Notes: generated by a model not told the origin, from the sequence alone. A stretch of DNA of 64,000 bases from Xestospongia bergquistia (GCA_963965975.1 OZ014420.1:1700001-1764000); one strand, 5' to 3'; shown: positions 25,301 through 38,635, numbered from the stretch's first letter. Numbers and translations are program-made.

Positions 25301-27336
25301 ATAGATAATAATGATAGTGAAAGTGATAAAAGTGATGACCTCACTTTTAACACTGCTAGCCACATCTCTTCAAAAACTTCAACTGTACATGTTCCAGTAC
25401 ACCAGAATCCTAATAACTACTTATCATCTCCAGATTCTGACTTTGAAGGTGATACTGTATTATCATCAAACGAGACTAGTACCCAGTGCACACTGTCAAC
25501 AATAGATCCTCAATCTAAGAATATATCTACTAATGACCTGAAACAACAAGTGTCAAAGTCTTTAACTGTTCCAGTACTTTCATGCCCTACAGCTTCAGAG
25601 ATAGAGTTAACTACTACTACTACTACTGAACCTAATAATCCCATTATACAAGATTTTGTTGAAGTTGTTGCTTTCGCACAAGATCCAATTCCTCCTGATA
25701 ATCAAGGTAGATGCTGTAAATGAACATTAATAATGATTTTATTTTGAATTAATTATTATCATGTGAACAATTCATATTGATATATAGAAACTAACTTGTA
25801 TGTTTATACAAGATAATTGTTATATTGAATGTTTTACTAAATGATAGTTCTCTATGTATTCTTACTTAGAGGAAGGTCATGCAGTAGAGGATTTGATAGG
25901 ACTAAAGAAACAAGATGGCTTAGATGAAGACCACTCATGCAGTGAAGATATTCCACTTCTAGGTGACTTACCTATGGAAACATCAGATAAAGATATATCA
26001 GGTGACTTACCTATGGAAACATCAGATAAAGATATATCAGATGACTTATTACCTATGGAAACATCAGATAAAGATATACCTGAGAAGACAACAATTGAGA
26101 ATGAAAAAAAATTAACTCGAAAGATGACTGCAGCTGAAAAAAGCAAGAGAAAGAGAATGAAAATAACTAAGAGAAAGAGAGGCAGTATCAATTCACATGT
26201 GAGCTATTTGCTGTAATGCACTATATCAGTATATGATTTGTGTTTAATGAGTATAGTGTTAAATTGGTAATACAATTTGTTCATTTTACAGATTAAACGT
26301 GCAGTATTAAAAGTAACTCCAGTAAACATCAAAACACTTAAGCATAAAAATGGAAAGAAAACATCAAAATCAAGAACTACCAAGAAAGATGTGTTTAGCT
26401 ATCCAAGCAGTGAAGAAGAACCTTCAATTTTGCAGACAAAACACTCCAAAGTAAATTCATCATATCAAAAAGCCAAAAAGCTGACTCACAATAACAAGGA
26501 CAATGAAATAACTAAAGAAATTCCTAATGAGGACATTGAGCGGAGAGACAATAATCAGACTATATTGTCAAACCCATTGAATAGAACCACATCTACAACA
26601 CAGTCAATTGAATCTAAGAATACAATAGAAATTACACCTAGTAATTCTGATACTGAAGGAGAAGATATTGACAAAACTCATCAACAAAATATAATAGACA
26701 AACATACTAGTCCTAAGAATCAAGCACACTCTATTACTAATACCTTTACACCTAATCAGACAACGCCCACTAACAAAGTAATTGAAGGTACATTGATAAC
26801 ATTGCTAAATAGTTATTATTGATATACTTTCTTCAACAGAAGAAGAGGAAGATGGCTCATCAACTGACTGTAGCAGTACAATTGATGATAGCTATGAGCA
26901 AATTAATTCTAGGAGACACTCTTTATCTCTTCAAGGGTTAGCTACAGATGGTAAGCTGATTCGGACAATGATAAATGACAATGACTTACTTATTCTACTT
27001 TTATTTTTTATATCTGCCAATTTGATGTACAAGAAAGCCAGTACAATGGTTCCACCTACTGCTAAAATTCATCAAAGACTCACCAAAAGTATGATACCAA
27101 CAAAAGTCACTCCGATCCTCTCTGATAAGACTCGGAAGAAAATCCAACAAAAGGGATCAACTCCCTTCTCCTCTACCCACGTAAAGAAATCATTGGGGCA
27201 CAAGAGTGGACATAAGAAGTCACTACCAGTAACAGCAATAGAGTCAATATCAAAAGAAGAAGAAGAGCTCGCTTTAAATTTATCACAAGAAGGTTCTAAT
27301 TTGTCTGAGATTTTGCAGAATGAAAAATATTGGTGA
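22389..27336 (+). CDS. Lys/Ser/Asp-rich disordered protein with a possible coilin/ubiquitin-like N-terminus
   Basis: The start MDEPSLAIRIFVDHSNRKFI is joined by a phase-0 intron to VIIQTCKTILELKKEIIKVF, then an exon rich in Tyr/Asp ending DVLYDGATVTT. The strand-strand-helix-strand pattern looks like a ubiquitin fold, such as the coilin N-terminus; this is inference. A large exon (about 23792-25706) encodes low-complexity sequence with KKSKKTKT-type basic runs and two near-identical repeats of roughly 80 residues around TVLSSSDW and SSDEE, resembling CK2 acidic-serine motifs. Later exons hold three copies of METSDKDI, KRKRMKITKRKRGS (nuclear-localisation-like), and a tail ending in LQNEKYW. 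A nuclear or nucleolar scaffold is plausible; the function is unknown. The 3' two-thirds of this gene was duplicated twice to the right. Confidence 0.7.
23465..23662. repeat. Tandem (attgatccattcatccatta)-type repeat in an intron
   Basis: About nine imperfect units of roughly 20 bp occur just before the acceptor of the exon starting near 23666. Confidence 0.8.
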
Positions 27337-27577
27337 TGACTCGTATGTTTGTAGTTTTAAATGCTTTTTTCATGTTTCGTTTCTACTAGTCAAAAATACA
27401 TTATAATTAAAGTGAAAGTATGGAGCAAAATAATTTAATATCTTCAAGCATCAACTTTCAAGATCTTTAATAAAGCAGACAGTCAAGTTAGAACAAAAGG
27501 AGGGAATGGTTAGGTGTGCAATATTTATTTGTGCACTGCATGTTTAGCAGTTATATTTTGTCATAGCATTTTATAAT

Positions 27578-28911
27578 TTATTTAATGTAAAGTTCTAGTT
27601 GATCAAATCCAACATCTTCATCATTCTTAGCGGTAGCAGTACAAACTCTAAATTCAATATTGTCATTGGTTTTAGAAGGCAGTGCTTGATAGAACCATGG
27701 AAGACGATTCGATGAACAACATGGAGCCTCTTTCCAGAGACAATTCTTCCCATCCCACAATGGATCTGAATAAAATCCAGTAAGTGATGGATGCCAGTAA
27801 GAACCTGACTCACAATAGAAGTCATTGTAGCCAAGGAATTTAGGGAATTGAGAGGTCGCTCCAGTTTGACATGGACACTCAGAGGATGCCCAACATGAAC
27901 CACTTTCAGAACATCCAGATGCATATGTAAAGATATGATGACGAGGGTTGGTCCCATGAGTAAGAGATATTCCATCAACGTAGTTATTATCTGGAGTTAA
28001 AGATTGAGCATTACCACGACCAAAACTATCAGTTGTTCCTAGTTGATATCCCCTTACTTTGCCACAAACCATACTATAATTCTGACCTTGAACAGTCAGA
28101 TATGCTGATACACAGCCACCTTGATATTGGACACGTCTACATATCTTAGGCTTACCACTAGCAATGTAGATCTCAAAGTTATTACTTGGACAAGTATAAT
28201 AGTTTGTGTCATTTAAATCAATTTTGATGACCCTCATCCAACCTCCATGATTGTCACAGTTAGTACCTTGCATCTCACAGTACACTTGAACTGCAGTACC
28301 ACTGCCTGATCTAATCCAATACATTCCAGACTGCAAAGCAGAGTCATGTTGAAGGATACTTAGACAAGAATCAGCTGGATTGTCTTGTGACTTCCCATAA
28401 TGAATGTAGTGCCATTTTTCTTGTAAAACAGGTATCAAGGCATCCACATCAATAGGTGTACCACATGTTTGATTAGAACGATTAGTAGGGAATTCAGTTT
28501 TAACAGCACTTGATGCACAACTGTATGTACCATCAAGAAAACCTGAGGAAATATAGATTTATTTAAGATTTTGCATTATTGTAGAGTGCTTAGTTAAACA
28601 CATAAAGAGTATAGTCTCAAGTACTAACCAAGGTCATACTGGGAGTATATATCAAGAGACTGATCAATGAGAGTATCTTGCAGTGTCCATACAGTTACAT
28701 TAGTGGTATTGGTTGCATTAGTCCAGGTGTAATTACCAGATCCAACAGGTTCAACTTTATCAGTCTTGTTAGCCAGGAATACACCACAAGTGTCAGCTAG
28801 TTTGAATGGATATTCTCTAGCACAGAACACTCCTGGTGGACATGATGGTAGAGATTGAGCCCCTGCTTTTATAGCAAGGAAGAGTATCAAAATTGACCAA
28901 TATCTGAACAT
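27578..28911 (-). CDS. Secreted fibrinogen-related (FReD-like) protein, copy 1
   Basis: Two exons (28629-28911 and 27578-28542) join to 415 codons. A hydrophobic signal peptide (MFRYWSILILFLAIKAGAQS) precedes a Cys-containing segment with several N-glycosylation sites (NATNTTNVT). The C-terminal region has the fibrinogen/intelectin-like pattern of a large marine-invertebrate family: SGMYWIRSGSG, VQVYCEM, GGWMRV, VCGKVRGYQLG, NYVDGISLTHG, PRHHIFTYASG, CPCQTG, SDPLWDGKNC, APCCSS and an ending FDQLELYIK. It is probably an extracellular lectin or pattern-recognition molecule, inferred from the family. It is convergent with the Lys/Ser-rich gene (242 bp gap). Copies 2 and 3 at 36862 and 43601 have identical exon lengths. 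Confidence 0.85.
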
Positions 28912-29159
28912 CTTGGTTTAGTTTGATTTGTTGCTTTGGTGGGAAACTGAACAGTTATAATTATATTCAAATTTGTCATAAACTAGTTAACTCTGTTGGT
29001 AATACTGGTATGACCAGTTTCTATACCAACAAATGAGGTAATAAACTAACAATGAGCAGCGATAATTATAATATTGTACATATTACATTCACATTCTTTG
29101 GGGGTTCACCTAATTTCACTGATCTAGGAACATGTAGTTGACTTATGCTCTGAGCTGCA

Positions 29160-29240
29160 AAATCAATGTCATGACATCAACATATAATTGATTTTGTCAT
29201 GACATGTCAAAATCAATCAAGAGCATTAAGTCAAAAAATA
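29160..29240 (-). other. SECIS-like hairpin remnant of pseudogene SEPHS copy 1
   Basis: This matches the SECIS downstream of the intact SEPHS2 gene. The 10-bp helix (ATGTCATGAC with GTCATGACAT on the minus strand) is complete here, with AAA on the 5' side of the loop. The gene it served is a pseudogene. Confidence 0.55.
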
Positions 29241-31074
29241 TTACAAAAGTAACACTGTTGTTATATACAAAGAAATTAACACTCACAGTAATAAATAACA
29301 CACTGTATAACAAACTCTATGGAATAATTGTCTCGTTATCCACATCAATAACCTTGAGGTCTGGAGTTATCTCTGCAGTTCAACTGCCAGCAATAACATC
29401 ACCAATTATCCAAGAAGGCACACCATCAATATCCTAGTAAAACATCCATAGAATATCAAATAAAACTGTGTTATTAATTATACCTCAATTATTTTACAAA
29501 AGGAATTGGATTTATTTTTTGGAAGCAATACCAAGAGGCCACCTACATGAATTATGTTAATAATCAGTGTACTAACTAAACTGGTATTTAGTATACCTGC
29601 AGAGGTATCTGGTCAGAATCCATCTCTTAATTTAAAATTCAGTCCATTTTTAGCTGCTCTGGTTGCTACTTTATCCATGTGATTTAAAACTGAGTAATAG
29701 ACAAAACAAATAAACATATTATTATTCAAATGTATTTGGGAGAGTATGGAGGACAAAGGAGACTTCTTCTCGTTAGGTTTAAGCTAAATTCCAAGCATGG
29801 CCCAATATACCAAATCCACTCACATCAGTTGCCCCATGAGCACCTACATAGATATGTTCTAATTATTAGTAATGTTGGTTAAAAAAGCTTACAATATTTG
29901 TGTATGAGTTGTGCAGCATTTCTGTTCAGTCTGGCCATACAGTACATGGCAGCAGTATAAGCCTCAATGACTAATATAGTAATATCAATATACTATGAAT
30001 AATAGCCTTGGAGATAAAAGTTAAAGTATAAATCTTGAAAGTTGACACACACACCCACCCTCACCCATACACACACACTTAGTGTTGTTTTAGTTAATGG
30101 AAAATATATAATTAAAGTCATTATAGTAAGCTATATTTACTGATCCACACTCCCTAAAAACTAAACAATAACTTATACATAGCAAAGTAATAACCTTAGT
30201 GGACCCATAGGCAAATTGGTCTTAAGTGATGTTTGATGGGATTAAAAGTTGGTGATATTAGGATTATGCAATAATAGCTTTGAATTGTTGAAAACAATTA
30301 GCAAAACTTTCAAATTTGCCAGATGCCCCAAAAACTAAATTTATTGCCAAATTCTCTCATTAAATGTCTTATGAGTAAATCAAGATTTCTTCTTCTTCTT
30401 CAGTCACTAAATCTTTTATTTCATCCCATTTTGACTAAAGAATAGATGACATACATTATCATCACCATAATTAATAACTACCTATTATACCATTAATTAA
30501 TTAATAACTACCTATAATACCATTTCAATCCATTGTTTGGCATTAACAGCAATCTGAATATCTAAGGTTTTGTCAAGACTATGATATCACCCACTATGGC
30601 TTGATCTGGCCTGCAATTATAACAGTCACATGACTATCACATAATGTTTGTCTCATATAATGGACTCATTTTTGAACAGACACCAGAAGCCACGCCCCAA
30701 TGATAAACCAAGGATTAATAACTGACAAAGTGCCATTACAACCAGTCTCAGCTTCTCTACATAAATCTAAAAATACAGGGTCTCATAAATATTAATATAT
30801 AATTCACAAGGGGTCTTGATATCATTAATTCCTTGAATAACAGGATATTAGGATTATGCAATAATAGCTTTGAATTGTTCCAAACAATTAGCAAAACTGT
30901 CAAATTTGCCAAAAATTAAAATTGTTGCCAAACTTTCTAATTAAATATCTTTATTATTCATGAGTAAATCAAATGTCTCTGACTAAACATACCTTCTTTT
31001 TTAGTCACTAAATCTTTTGTTTCATCACATTTTGACTAAAGAACAGACAACATATATTATCATTACTAGTATAT

Positions 31075-31252
31075 TCACTCAATTAATAACTACCTATAAT
31101 ACCATTAGTTAATTAATTACCTACAATATCATTAATTAATTGGTAACTACCTGTAATACATTAATTAGTTAATAACTACCTCTAATCATTAATTAATAAA
31201 TAACTACATATAATAGTATTAATTAATTAATAACTACCAATAATACCATTTC
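31075..31252. repeat. Tandem (attaattaataactacctataatacc) repeat of about 26 bp
   Basis: Five to six imperfect units lie in a SEPHS pseudogene intron. The intact gene has only about three units at 46430-46512; the related copies at 30470-30520, 40650-40755 and 41300-41470 vary in number. Confidence 0.8.
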
Positions 31253-31314
31253 AATCCATTGTTTGGCATTAACAGCAATCTGAGTACCTAAACGTTTGTC
31301 AAGACTGTGACATC

Positions 31315-31601
31315 ATAGGCAGAGGAAGCAAAAAATGCCTGGGGGGGGGGGCAAATCATTTTGCTTTTCAACTACCCACTCAACTATGAAATTTTGTTGC
31401 TAGCATCAAAGTGTTTATGCGTACATGTACACTTAGTTTTGTTTTGAAGTAAATTAATTGTAAACACAGGTATAGTTATGTTGATTAAAATATGCCAAAA
31501 TAGATCTTTCTTCTGCGATTTTCCACATATCTGAGGGGGACAAATCCATCAAAAAACATTCTGGAGGGCCATGGCCCCCTGGCCCCTGTGCATCCTCCAC
31601 C
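31315..31601. mobile_element. MITE-like insert of about 290 bp in the SEPHS pseudogene
   Basis: Comparison with the intact gene (46570-46590) shows extra DNA between gacatca and cccactac. The insert begins TAGGCAGAGGAAGC and its other end, read in reverse complement, begins GGTGGAGGATGC, an imperfect terminal inverted repeat. The flanks share TCA, a possible 3-bp target duplication. It holds an 11-G run near 31341. A shortened copy sits at the same place in pseudogene copy 2. Confidence 0.6.
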
Positions 31602-32122
31602 TCACCCACTACAGCTTGATCTGGCGTGGAATTATAACAGTCACATGACTATCATATGATGTTTGTCTCACATAATGAACTCATTCTTTGAACAGACACC
31701 AGAAGCCACACCCCCAACGATAAACCAAGGATTAATAACTGACTGACCACCATTACAACTAGTCCCAGCTTCTACACATAAATTTAAAAATACAGAGTAT
31801 CATAAATATATAATTCACAAGGGGTCTAGATACCATTAAATCCTTGAATAACAAGTGTGTAACAACATCTCTCTGCACGATTGAGCATTTCACTGACTTC
31901 TAACAAAATAAGAATATTGTCACAGTGTTCTACTCCCATAGCATAGAGATCACTTAACACATTACCACAAGCTGTCTTTCCCTAAAAACAAAAAATAAAT
32001 ATAATAAATATATTTACAATAATAGAGGATGTGTCAATATTATTACTAGCCTGTATATAAGAATCTTCAACTAATGGATAAAAACTGATAATCATTTTGT
32101 TAAGTCACATGGCAACTGATAA

Positions 32123-32165
32123 TATGTTATCTAGACTCTTTGGAAGATTATATGGATTTACACAT
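32123..32165 (-). pseudogene. Short agmatinase fragment at the unit 1/unit 2 junction
   Basis: About 43 bp match the agmatinase coding sequence around 48597-48640. The minus strand reads VNPYNLPKSLDNI against [12 protein letters not shown] in the intact gene. It shows that the duplicated block once reached into the agmatinase gene beside SEPHS2. Confidence 0.75.
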
Positions 32166-32182
32166 CATATAAAGATGTACCG

Positions 32183-35100
32183 AGTGACTTATCTATGGAA
32201 ACATTAGATAAAGATATACCTGAGAAGACAACGATTAAGAAAGAGAATAAAGAAGAAATTTAACTGGAAAAATGACTGCAACTGAAAAAAAGCAAGAGAA
32301 AGAGAATGAAAATAACTAAGAGAAAGAGAGGCAGTATCAATTCACATGTGAGCTATTTGCTGTAATGCACTATATCAGTATATGATTTGTGTTTAATGAG
32401 CATAGTGTTAAATTGGTAATACAATTTATTCATTTTACAGATTAAACGTGCAGTATTAAAAGTAACTCCAGTAAACATCAAAACACTTAAACATAAAAAT
32501 GGAAAGAAAACGTCAAAACCAAGAACTACCAAGAAAGATGTGTTTAGCTATCCAAGCAGTGAAGAAGAACCTTCAATTTTGCAGACAAAACACTCCAAAG
32601 TAAATTCATCATATCAAAAAGCCAAAAAGCTGACTCACAATAACAAGGACAATGAAATAACTAAAGAAATTCCTAATCCCTCCAAGCCAGATGACAATGA
32701 GAAGTCCTCTAAAGTTAGCTCAAAACCAAAAGAAATAAAATCATCAAAAATTAAAGACAAGTCATTAAAGGATATTCCTTCAAAAAAAGAGAAGTCAAAA
32801 CACAAAACAAAACAACTAAAGAAAAGCAAAAAAACTAAAACCCAAACTAGCAAGACTCAACTTAAAAGGAAAGAGAAGGAAGAGTCAAAAAAGTCCAAAA
32901 CTGATCAACAAGTAAAACAAAAAAGAAAATACATTTTCAGTCTGATTCCCATACTGCTTCTTTAGACACTGCTGGGAATGAGACCGGTGCTGCACAATCT
33001 ATTGTTGGTAAAGCTGACTCAAGTAGTCATGAGATTTCAACTGCTGCTACCCCTACTGTGACTCCACCCACTCAAACAGTACTATCATCATCAGATTGGC
33101 TTAGCAGTGATGAAGAAGAGGCCCAAGAAAATAATAAAAGGAGCAAATCTACTAGTGAATCTAGTTTGAAAGTAACAGCTACTAAATCTACATCTAAAAT
33201 AGCAAAACCTTCATCAACTGTTAGTCCTAAAATGACATTATCGTCTGATAGTAGCAGTGATGATGACGATATTCAACAAACTTTTACTACTGCTACCCCT
33301 ACTATGACTCCACCCACTCAGACAGTACTATCATCATCAGATTGGGTTAGCAGTGATGAAGAAGCTCAAGAAAATAATAAAAGGAGCAAATCTACTAGTG
33401 AATCTAGTTTGAAAGTAACAGCTGCTAAATCCACATCTAAAATAGCAAAACCATCATCAACTGTTAGTCCTAAAATGACACTATCATCTGATAATAGCAG
33501 TGATGATGACGATATTCAACTAAATAATAACAAACCTACAACAAAACCCTCTAATACTCATTCAACTGTCAGCAATAACAAAAAAACAGTAACACAAAAG
33601 AAGAAACCAGTTGCTAAACCAACATCTTCAAAAAATCCTCAAACAGCTGCTTTAACACCTGCTTTTATCTCTGACTCCTCCTGGGTCAGTAGTAATGATG
33701 ATGAAAAAACCACAGGGATAAAACCAAAAGCTTTAGCTCCTTCTACTTCTAATAATAAATCAATTCCTGCTAATGAATCAGTGAGTCAAGATAAGAACAT
33801 AGATAATAATGATAGTGAAAGTGATAAAAGTGATGACCTCACTTTTAACACTGCTAGCCACATCTCTCCAAAAACTTCAACTGTACATGTTCCAGTACAC
33901 CAGAATCCTAATAACTACTTATCATCTCCAGATTCTGACTTTGAAGGTGATACTGTATTATCATCAAATGAGACTAGTACCCAGTGCACACTGTCAACAA
34001 TAGATCCTCAATCTAAGAATATATCTACTAATGACCTGAAACAACAAGTGTCAAAGTCTTTAACTGTTCCAGTACTTTCATGCCCTACAGCTTCAGAGAT
34101 AGAGTTAACTACTACTACTACTACTGAACCTAATAATCCCATTATACAAGATTTTGTTGAAGTTGTTGCTTTCGCACAAGATCCAATTCCTCCTGATAAT
34201 CAAGGTAGATGCTGTAAATGAACATTAATAATGATGTTATTTTGAATTAATTATTATCATGTGAACAATTCATATTAATATATAGAAACTAACTTGTATG
34301 TTTATACAAGATAATTGTTATATTGAATGTTTTACTAAATGATAGTTCTTTATGTATTCTTACTTAGAGGAAGGTCATGCAGTAGAGGATTTGATGGAGA
34401 TCACAATAGGACTAAAGAAACAAGATGGCTTAGATGAAGACCACTCATGCAGTGAAGATATTCCACTTCTAGGTGACTTACCTATGGAAACATCAGATAA
34501 AGATATATCAGGTGACTTATTACCTATGGAAACATCAGATAAAGATATATCAGATGACTTATTACCTATGGAAACATCAGATAAAGATATACCTGAGAAG
34601 ACAACAATTGAGAATGAAAAAAAATTAACTCGAAAGATGACTGCAGCTGAAAAAAGCAAGAGAAAGAGAATGAAAATAACTAAGAAAAAGAGAGGCAGTA
34701 TCAATTCACATGTGAGCTATTTGCTGTAATGCACTATATCAGTATATGATTTGTGTTTAATGAGCATAGTGTTAAATTGGTAATACAATTTTTTCATTTT
34801 ACAGATTAAACGTGCAGTATTAAAAGTAACTCCAGTAAACATCAAAACACTTAAACATAAAAATGGAAAGAAAACGTCAAAACCAAGAACTACCAAGAAA
34901 GATATGTTTAGCTATCCAAGCAGTGAAGAAGAACCTTCAATTTTGCAGACAAAACACTCCAAAGTAAATTCATTATATCAAAAAGCCAAAAAGCTGACTC
35001 ACAATAACAAGGACAGTGAAACAGCTAAAGAAATTCCTAATGAAGACATTGAGCGGAGAGACAATAATCAGACTATATTGTCAAAGCCATTGAATAGAAC

Positions 35101-35849
35101 CACATCTACAACACAGTCAATTGAATCTAAGAATACAATAGAAATTACACCTAGTAATTCTGATACTGAAGGAGAAGATATTGATAAAACTCATCAACAA
35201 AATATAATAGACAAACATACTAGTCCTAAGAATCAAGCACACTCTATTACTACTACCTTTACACCTAATCAGACAACGCCCACTAACAAAGTAATTGAAG
35301 GTACATTGATAACATTGCTAAATAGTTATTATTGATATACTTTCTTCAACAGAAGAAGAGGAAGATGGCTCATCAACTGACTGTAGCAGTACAATTGATG
35401 ATAGCTATGAGCAAATTAATTCTAGGAGACACTCTTTATCTCTTCAAGGGTTAGCTACAGATGGTAAGCTGATTCGGACAATGATAAATAACAATGACTT
35501 ACTTATTCTACTTTTATTTTTTATATCTGCCAATTTGATGTACAAGAAAGCCAGTACAATGGTTCCACCTACTGCTAAAATTCATCAAAGACTCACCAAA
35601 AGTATGATACCAACAAAAGTCACTCCGATCCTCCCTGATAAGACTCGGAAGAAAATCCAACAAAAGGGATCAACTCCCTTCTCCTCTACCCACGTAAAGA
35701 AATCATTGGGACACAAGAGTGGACATAAGAAGTCACTACTAGTAACAGCATTAGAGTCAATATCAAAAGAAGAAGAGGAGCTCGCTTTAAATTTATCACA
35801 AGAAGGTTCTAATTTGTCTGAAATTTTGCAGAATGAAAAATATTGGTGA
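32183..35849 (+). pseudogene. Rearranged partial copy 2 of the Lys/Ser-rich gene
   Basis: This starts in the middle of the METSDKDI exon, right after the agmatinase fragment. The next exon (IKRAVLKVT, from about 32441) runs to KEIPN and at 32676 switches without a gap into PSKPDDNEK, which belongs to the large upstream exon, so exon 7-like and exon 5-like sequences are fused. One A fewer in the A-run near 32920 shifts the frame at KQKRKYIF. The frame resumes through 33058-34221 (with 17 extra codons TTGIKPKALAPSTSNNK relative to copy 1), 34352-34729, 34904-35335 and the last exon ending 35849. No N-terminal exons are present. It could still be transcribed, but not as the full protein. Confidence 0.8.
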
Positions 35850-36012
35850 TGACTCGTATGTTTGTAGTTTTAAATACTTTTTTCATGTTTCATTTCTACA
35901 AGTCAAAAATATTTTATAATTAAAGTGAAATTATGGCACAAAATAATGTCAATATATATTTCTCAACCAAAACAAGTTGACATTGTTACAACTAATTGGC
36001 ATTTATTTAAAT

Positions 36013-36797
36013 CAGTGTTGTTTTGGTATATCAAAATTAAAACTAAAAATACTTTTAGTGAGCCATTTGACTTTTGGTAAACTAAACTAAAACTATCTTC
36101 CTAAACTAATACTGATACTAAAAGTTTAGCTCTTATTAACCTTGCTTTTAGTTTAGTATATTCAGACATGTACCTGTTGAATTTCACACATAAGTAGACA
36201 TGAATGAATGCTATGCATGCACTCTCATTATAGTTGACATTTGATTGTAAATCATTGCTACTGTTGGAAGACCCAGGGACAGGATGAAGAAGATAATAGT
36301 GTATGCTTGGTAACTTTGGGTGATGGTGAGCATGGTTAATGTGGTCATTCTATCAAAGGAAACTACTCTAAATCAAAAGATGTACCCTCTCCTTTGTAAT
36401 GTAGCTTTTGACCTACTGTGTACACCAGCATCAACAACTCCTGTGGAACGAGTGTTCTCAACAGGAAGTGAATCAACTTCAAGAAAATGCATTGGCTCAC
36501 AGATTCCAACTTAGAAAGAGAAACTTTACTTAGACAGTACGAGAAGTATTTACAGTTAGTATAGCAGTAACATAGTTATAGGAAACATTGCTACATTGGT
36601 GTGGTTACATGTATTTAATTAATACTAAAACTTTCTTTAAAACTAAAACTATAACCAAAATGCTTCACATTATAGTAACTCAAACTATAACAAAAAATAA
36701 AACACCAGAATCTACTATAACTAAAACTAAAACAAAATTAGACTTACTACTAAAACTAATACTAATACTAAAATTATTTTCATACCAAAAAACAGAA
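36013..36797 (+). mobile_element. hAT-family DNA transposon fragment
   Basis: A short open stretch at 36375-36530 encodes LLCTPASTTPVERVFSTGS, the conserved hAT C-terminal dimerisation motif, followed by an in-frame stop; the rest of the transposase is absent. The ends look like imperfect inverted repeats (left TGTTGTTTTGGTAT; right, in reverse complement, CTGTTTTTTGGTAT) next to arrays of aaaactaaaact type. It sits between the Lys/Ser-rich copy 2 and FReD copy 2 and is absent from the corresponding place in units 1 and 3, so it inserted after the duplication. Confidence 0.7.
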
Positions 36798-36861
36798 GGG
36801 AATTATTTTCAAAGAGATGTGCATTGTTTAGCAGTTATATTTTGTCATAGCATTTTATAAT

Positions 36862-38198
36862 CTATTTAATGTAAAGTTCTAGTTGATCAAATCCAATATC
36901 TTCATCATTCTTATTGCCATAAGTACAAACTCTAAATTCAATATTGTCGTTGGTTTTAGAAGGCAGTGCTCGATAGAACCATGGAAGACGATTTGATGAA
37001 CAACATGGAGCCTCATTCCAGTGACAATTCTTCCCATCCCACAATGGATCTGTATAGAATCCAGTATGTGATGGAAACAAAAAAGAGCCTGACTCACAAT
37101 AGAAGTCATTGTAGCCAAGAAATTTAGGGAGGTGAGAGGTCCCTCCAGTTTGACATGGACACTCAGAGGATGGCCAACATAAACCAATTTCAGAACATCC
37201 AGATGCATATGTAAAAATATGATGACGAGGGTTGGTCCCATGAGTAAGAGATATTCCATCAACGTAGTTATCATCTGGAGTTGAAGATTGAGGATTACTA
37301 TGAGCAAAACTATCAGTTGTTCCCAGTTGATATCCCCTTACTTTGCCACAAACCATACTATAATTCTGACCTTGGACATTCAGATATGCTGATACACAGC
37401 CACCTTCATATTGGACACGTCTACATATCTTAGGCTTACCACTAGCATTGTAGATCTCAAAGTTATTATTTGGACAATTAGAATAGTTTGCGTCATTTAA
37501 ATCAATTTTGATGACCCTCATCCAACCTCCATGATTGTCACAGTTAGTACCTTGCATCTCACAATACACTTGAACTGCAGTACCATTGCCTGATCTAATC
37601 CAATACATTCCAGACTGCAAAGCAGAGTCATGTTGAAGGATACTTAGACAAGAATCGGCTGGATTGTCTTGTGACTTCCCATAATGAATGTAGTGCCATT
37701 TTTCTTGTAAAATAGGTATCAAGGCATCCACATCAATAGGTGTACCACATGTTTGATTAGAACGATTAGTAGGGAATTCAGTTTTAACAGCACTTGATGC
37801 ACAACTGTATGTACCATCAAGAAAACCTGAGGAAATAAAAATAGAGTATTTAAGATTTTGCATTATTGTAGAGTGTTTAGTTAAACATATAAAGAGTATA
37901 GTCTCAAATACTAACCAAGGTCATACTGGGAGTATATATCAAGAGACTGATCAATGAGAGTATCTTGCAGTGTCCATACAGTTACATTAGTGGTATTGGT
38001 TGCATTAGTCCAGGTGTAATTACCAGATCCAACAGGTTCAACTTTGTCAGTCTTGTTAGCCAGGAATACACCACAAGTGTCAGCTAGTTTGAATGGATAT
38101 TCTCTAGCACAGAACACTCCTGGTGGACATGACTGTAGAGATTGAGCCCCTGCTTTTATAGCAAGGAAGAGTACCAGAATTGACCAATATCTGTACAT
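36862..38198 (-). CDS. Secreted fibrinogen-related (FReD-like) protein, copy 2
   Basis: Exons 37916-38198 and 36862-37826 have exactly the lengths of copy 1 (283 and 965 bp), giving 415 codons with no break. The signal peptide is MYRYWSILVLFLAIKAGAQS. The Cys pattern and the core motifs (GGWMRV, GYQLGTTDSF, DPLWDGKNC, APCCSS) are kept. It is the most divergent of the three copies; many changes lie in the C-terminal half: IGLCWPSSE, GGTSHLPKF, SFLFPSHTGFYTDP and VCTYGNKND. This pattern would suit a changed binding surface, but that is inference. Confidence 0.85.
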
Positions 38199-38635
38199 CT
38201 TGGTTATTTCATTTGGTGCTTTGGTGTGAAACTGAACAGTTATAATTACATTCAAATTTGTCATAAACTAGTTAACTCTGTTGGTAATACTGGTATGACC
38301 AGTTTCTATACCAACAAATGAGGTAATAAACTAACAATGAGCAGCGATAATTATAATATTATATCATATTACATTCACATTCTTTGGGGGTTCACCTAAT
38401 TTCACTGATCTAGGAACATGTAGTTGACTTATGCTCTGAGCTACAAAATCAATGTCATGACATCAACATATCATTGATTTTGTCATGAGATTTCAAAATC
38501 AATCAAGAGCATTAAGTCAAAAAATATTACAAAAGTAACACTGTTGTTATATACAAAGAAATTAACACTCACAGTAATAAATAACACACTGTATAACAAA
38601 CTCTATGGAATAATTGTCTCGTTATCCACATCAAT

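Larger units (their letters stand above)
29317..32090 (-). pseudogene. Selenophosphate synthetase pseudogene, copy 1
   Basis: C-terminal exons of SEPHS are recognisable by alignment with the intact gene at 45335-47744, but the first four exons, including the catalytic site, are missing. In-frame TGA codons occur at 29380-29382 (CGA in the intact copy) and 29613-29615. The exon for the [15 protein letters not shown] region is present twice (near 30520-30600 and 31250-31620), so part of the gene was internally duplicated. The second of these is interrupted by an insert at 31315-31601. The same two stops and the same internal duplication occur in copy 2, so both descend from one already broken copy. 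Confidence 0.85.

Noticed and set aside
29204-29437. 77-codon plus-strand frame, repeated at 39385-39618
   Set aside because: It is antisense to the SEPHS 3' end and SECIS region, and it is conserved only because the block was duplicated.
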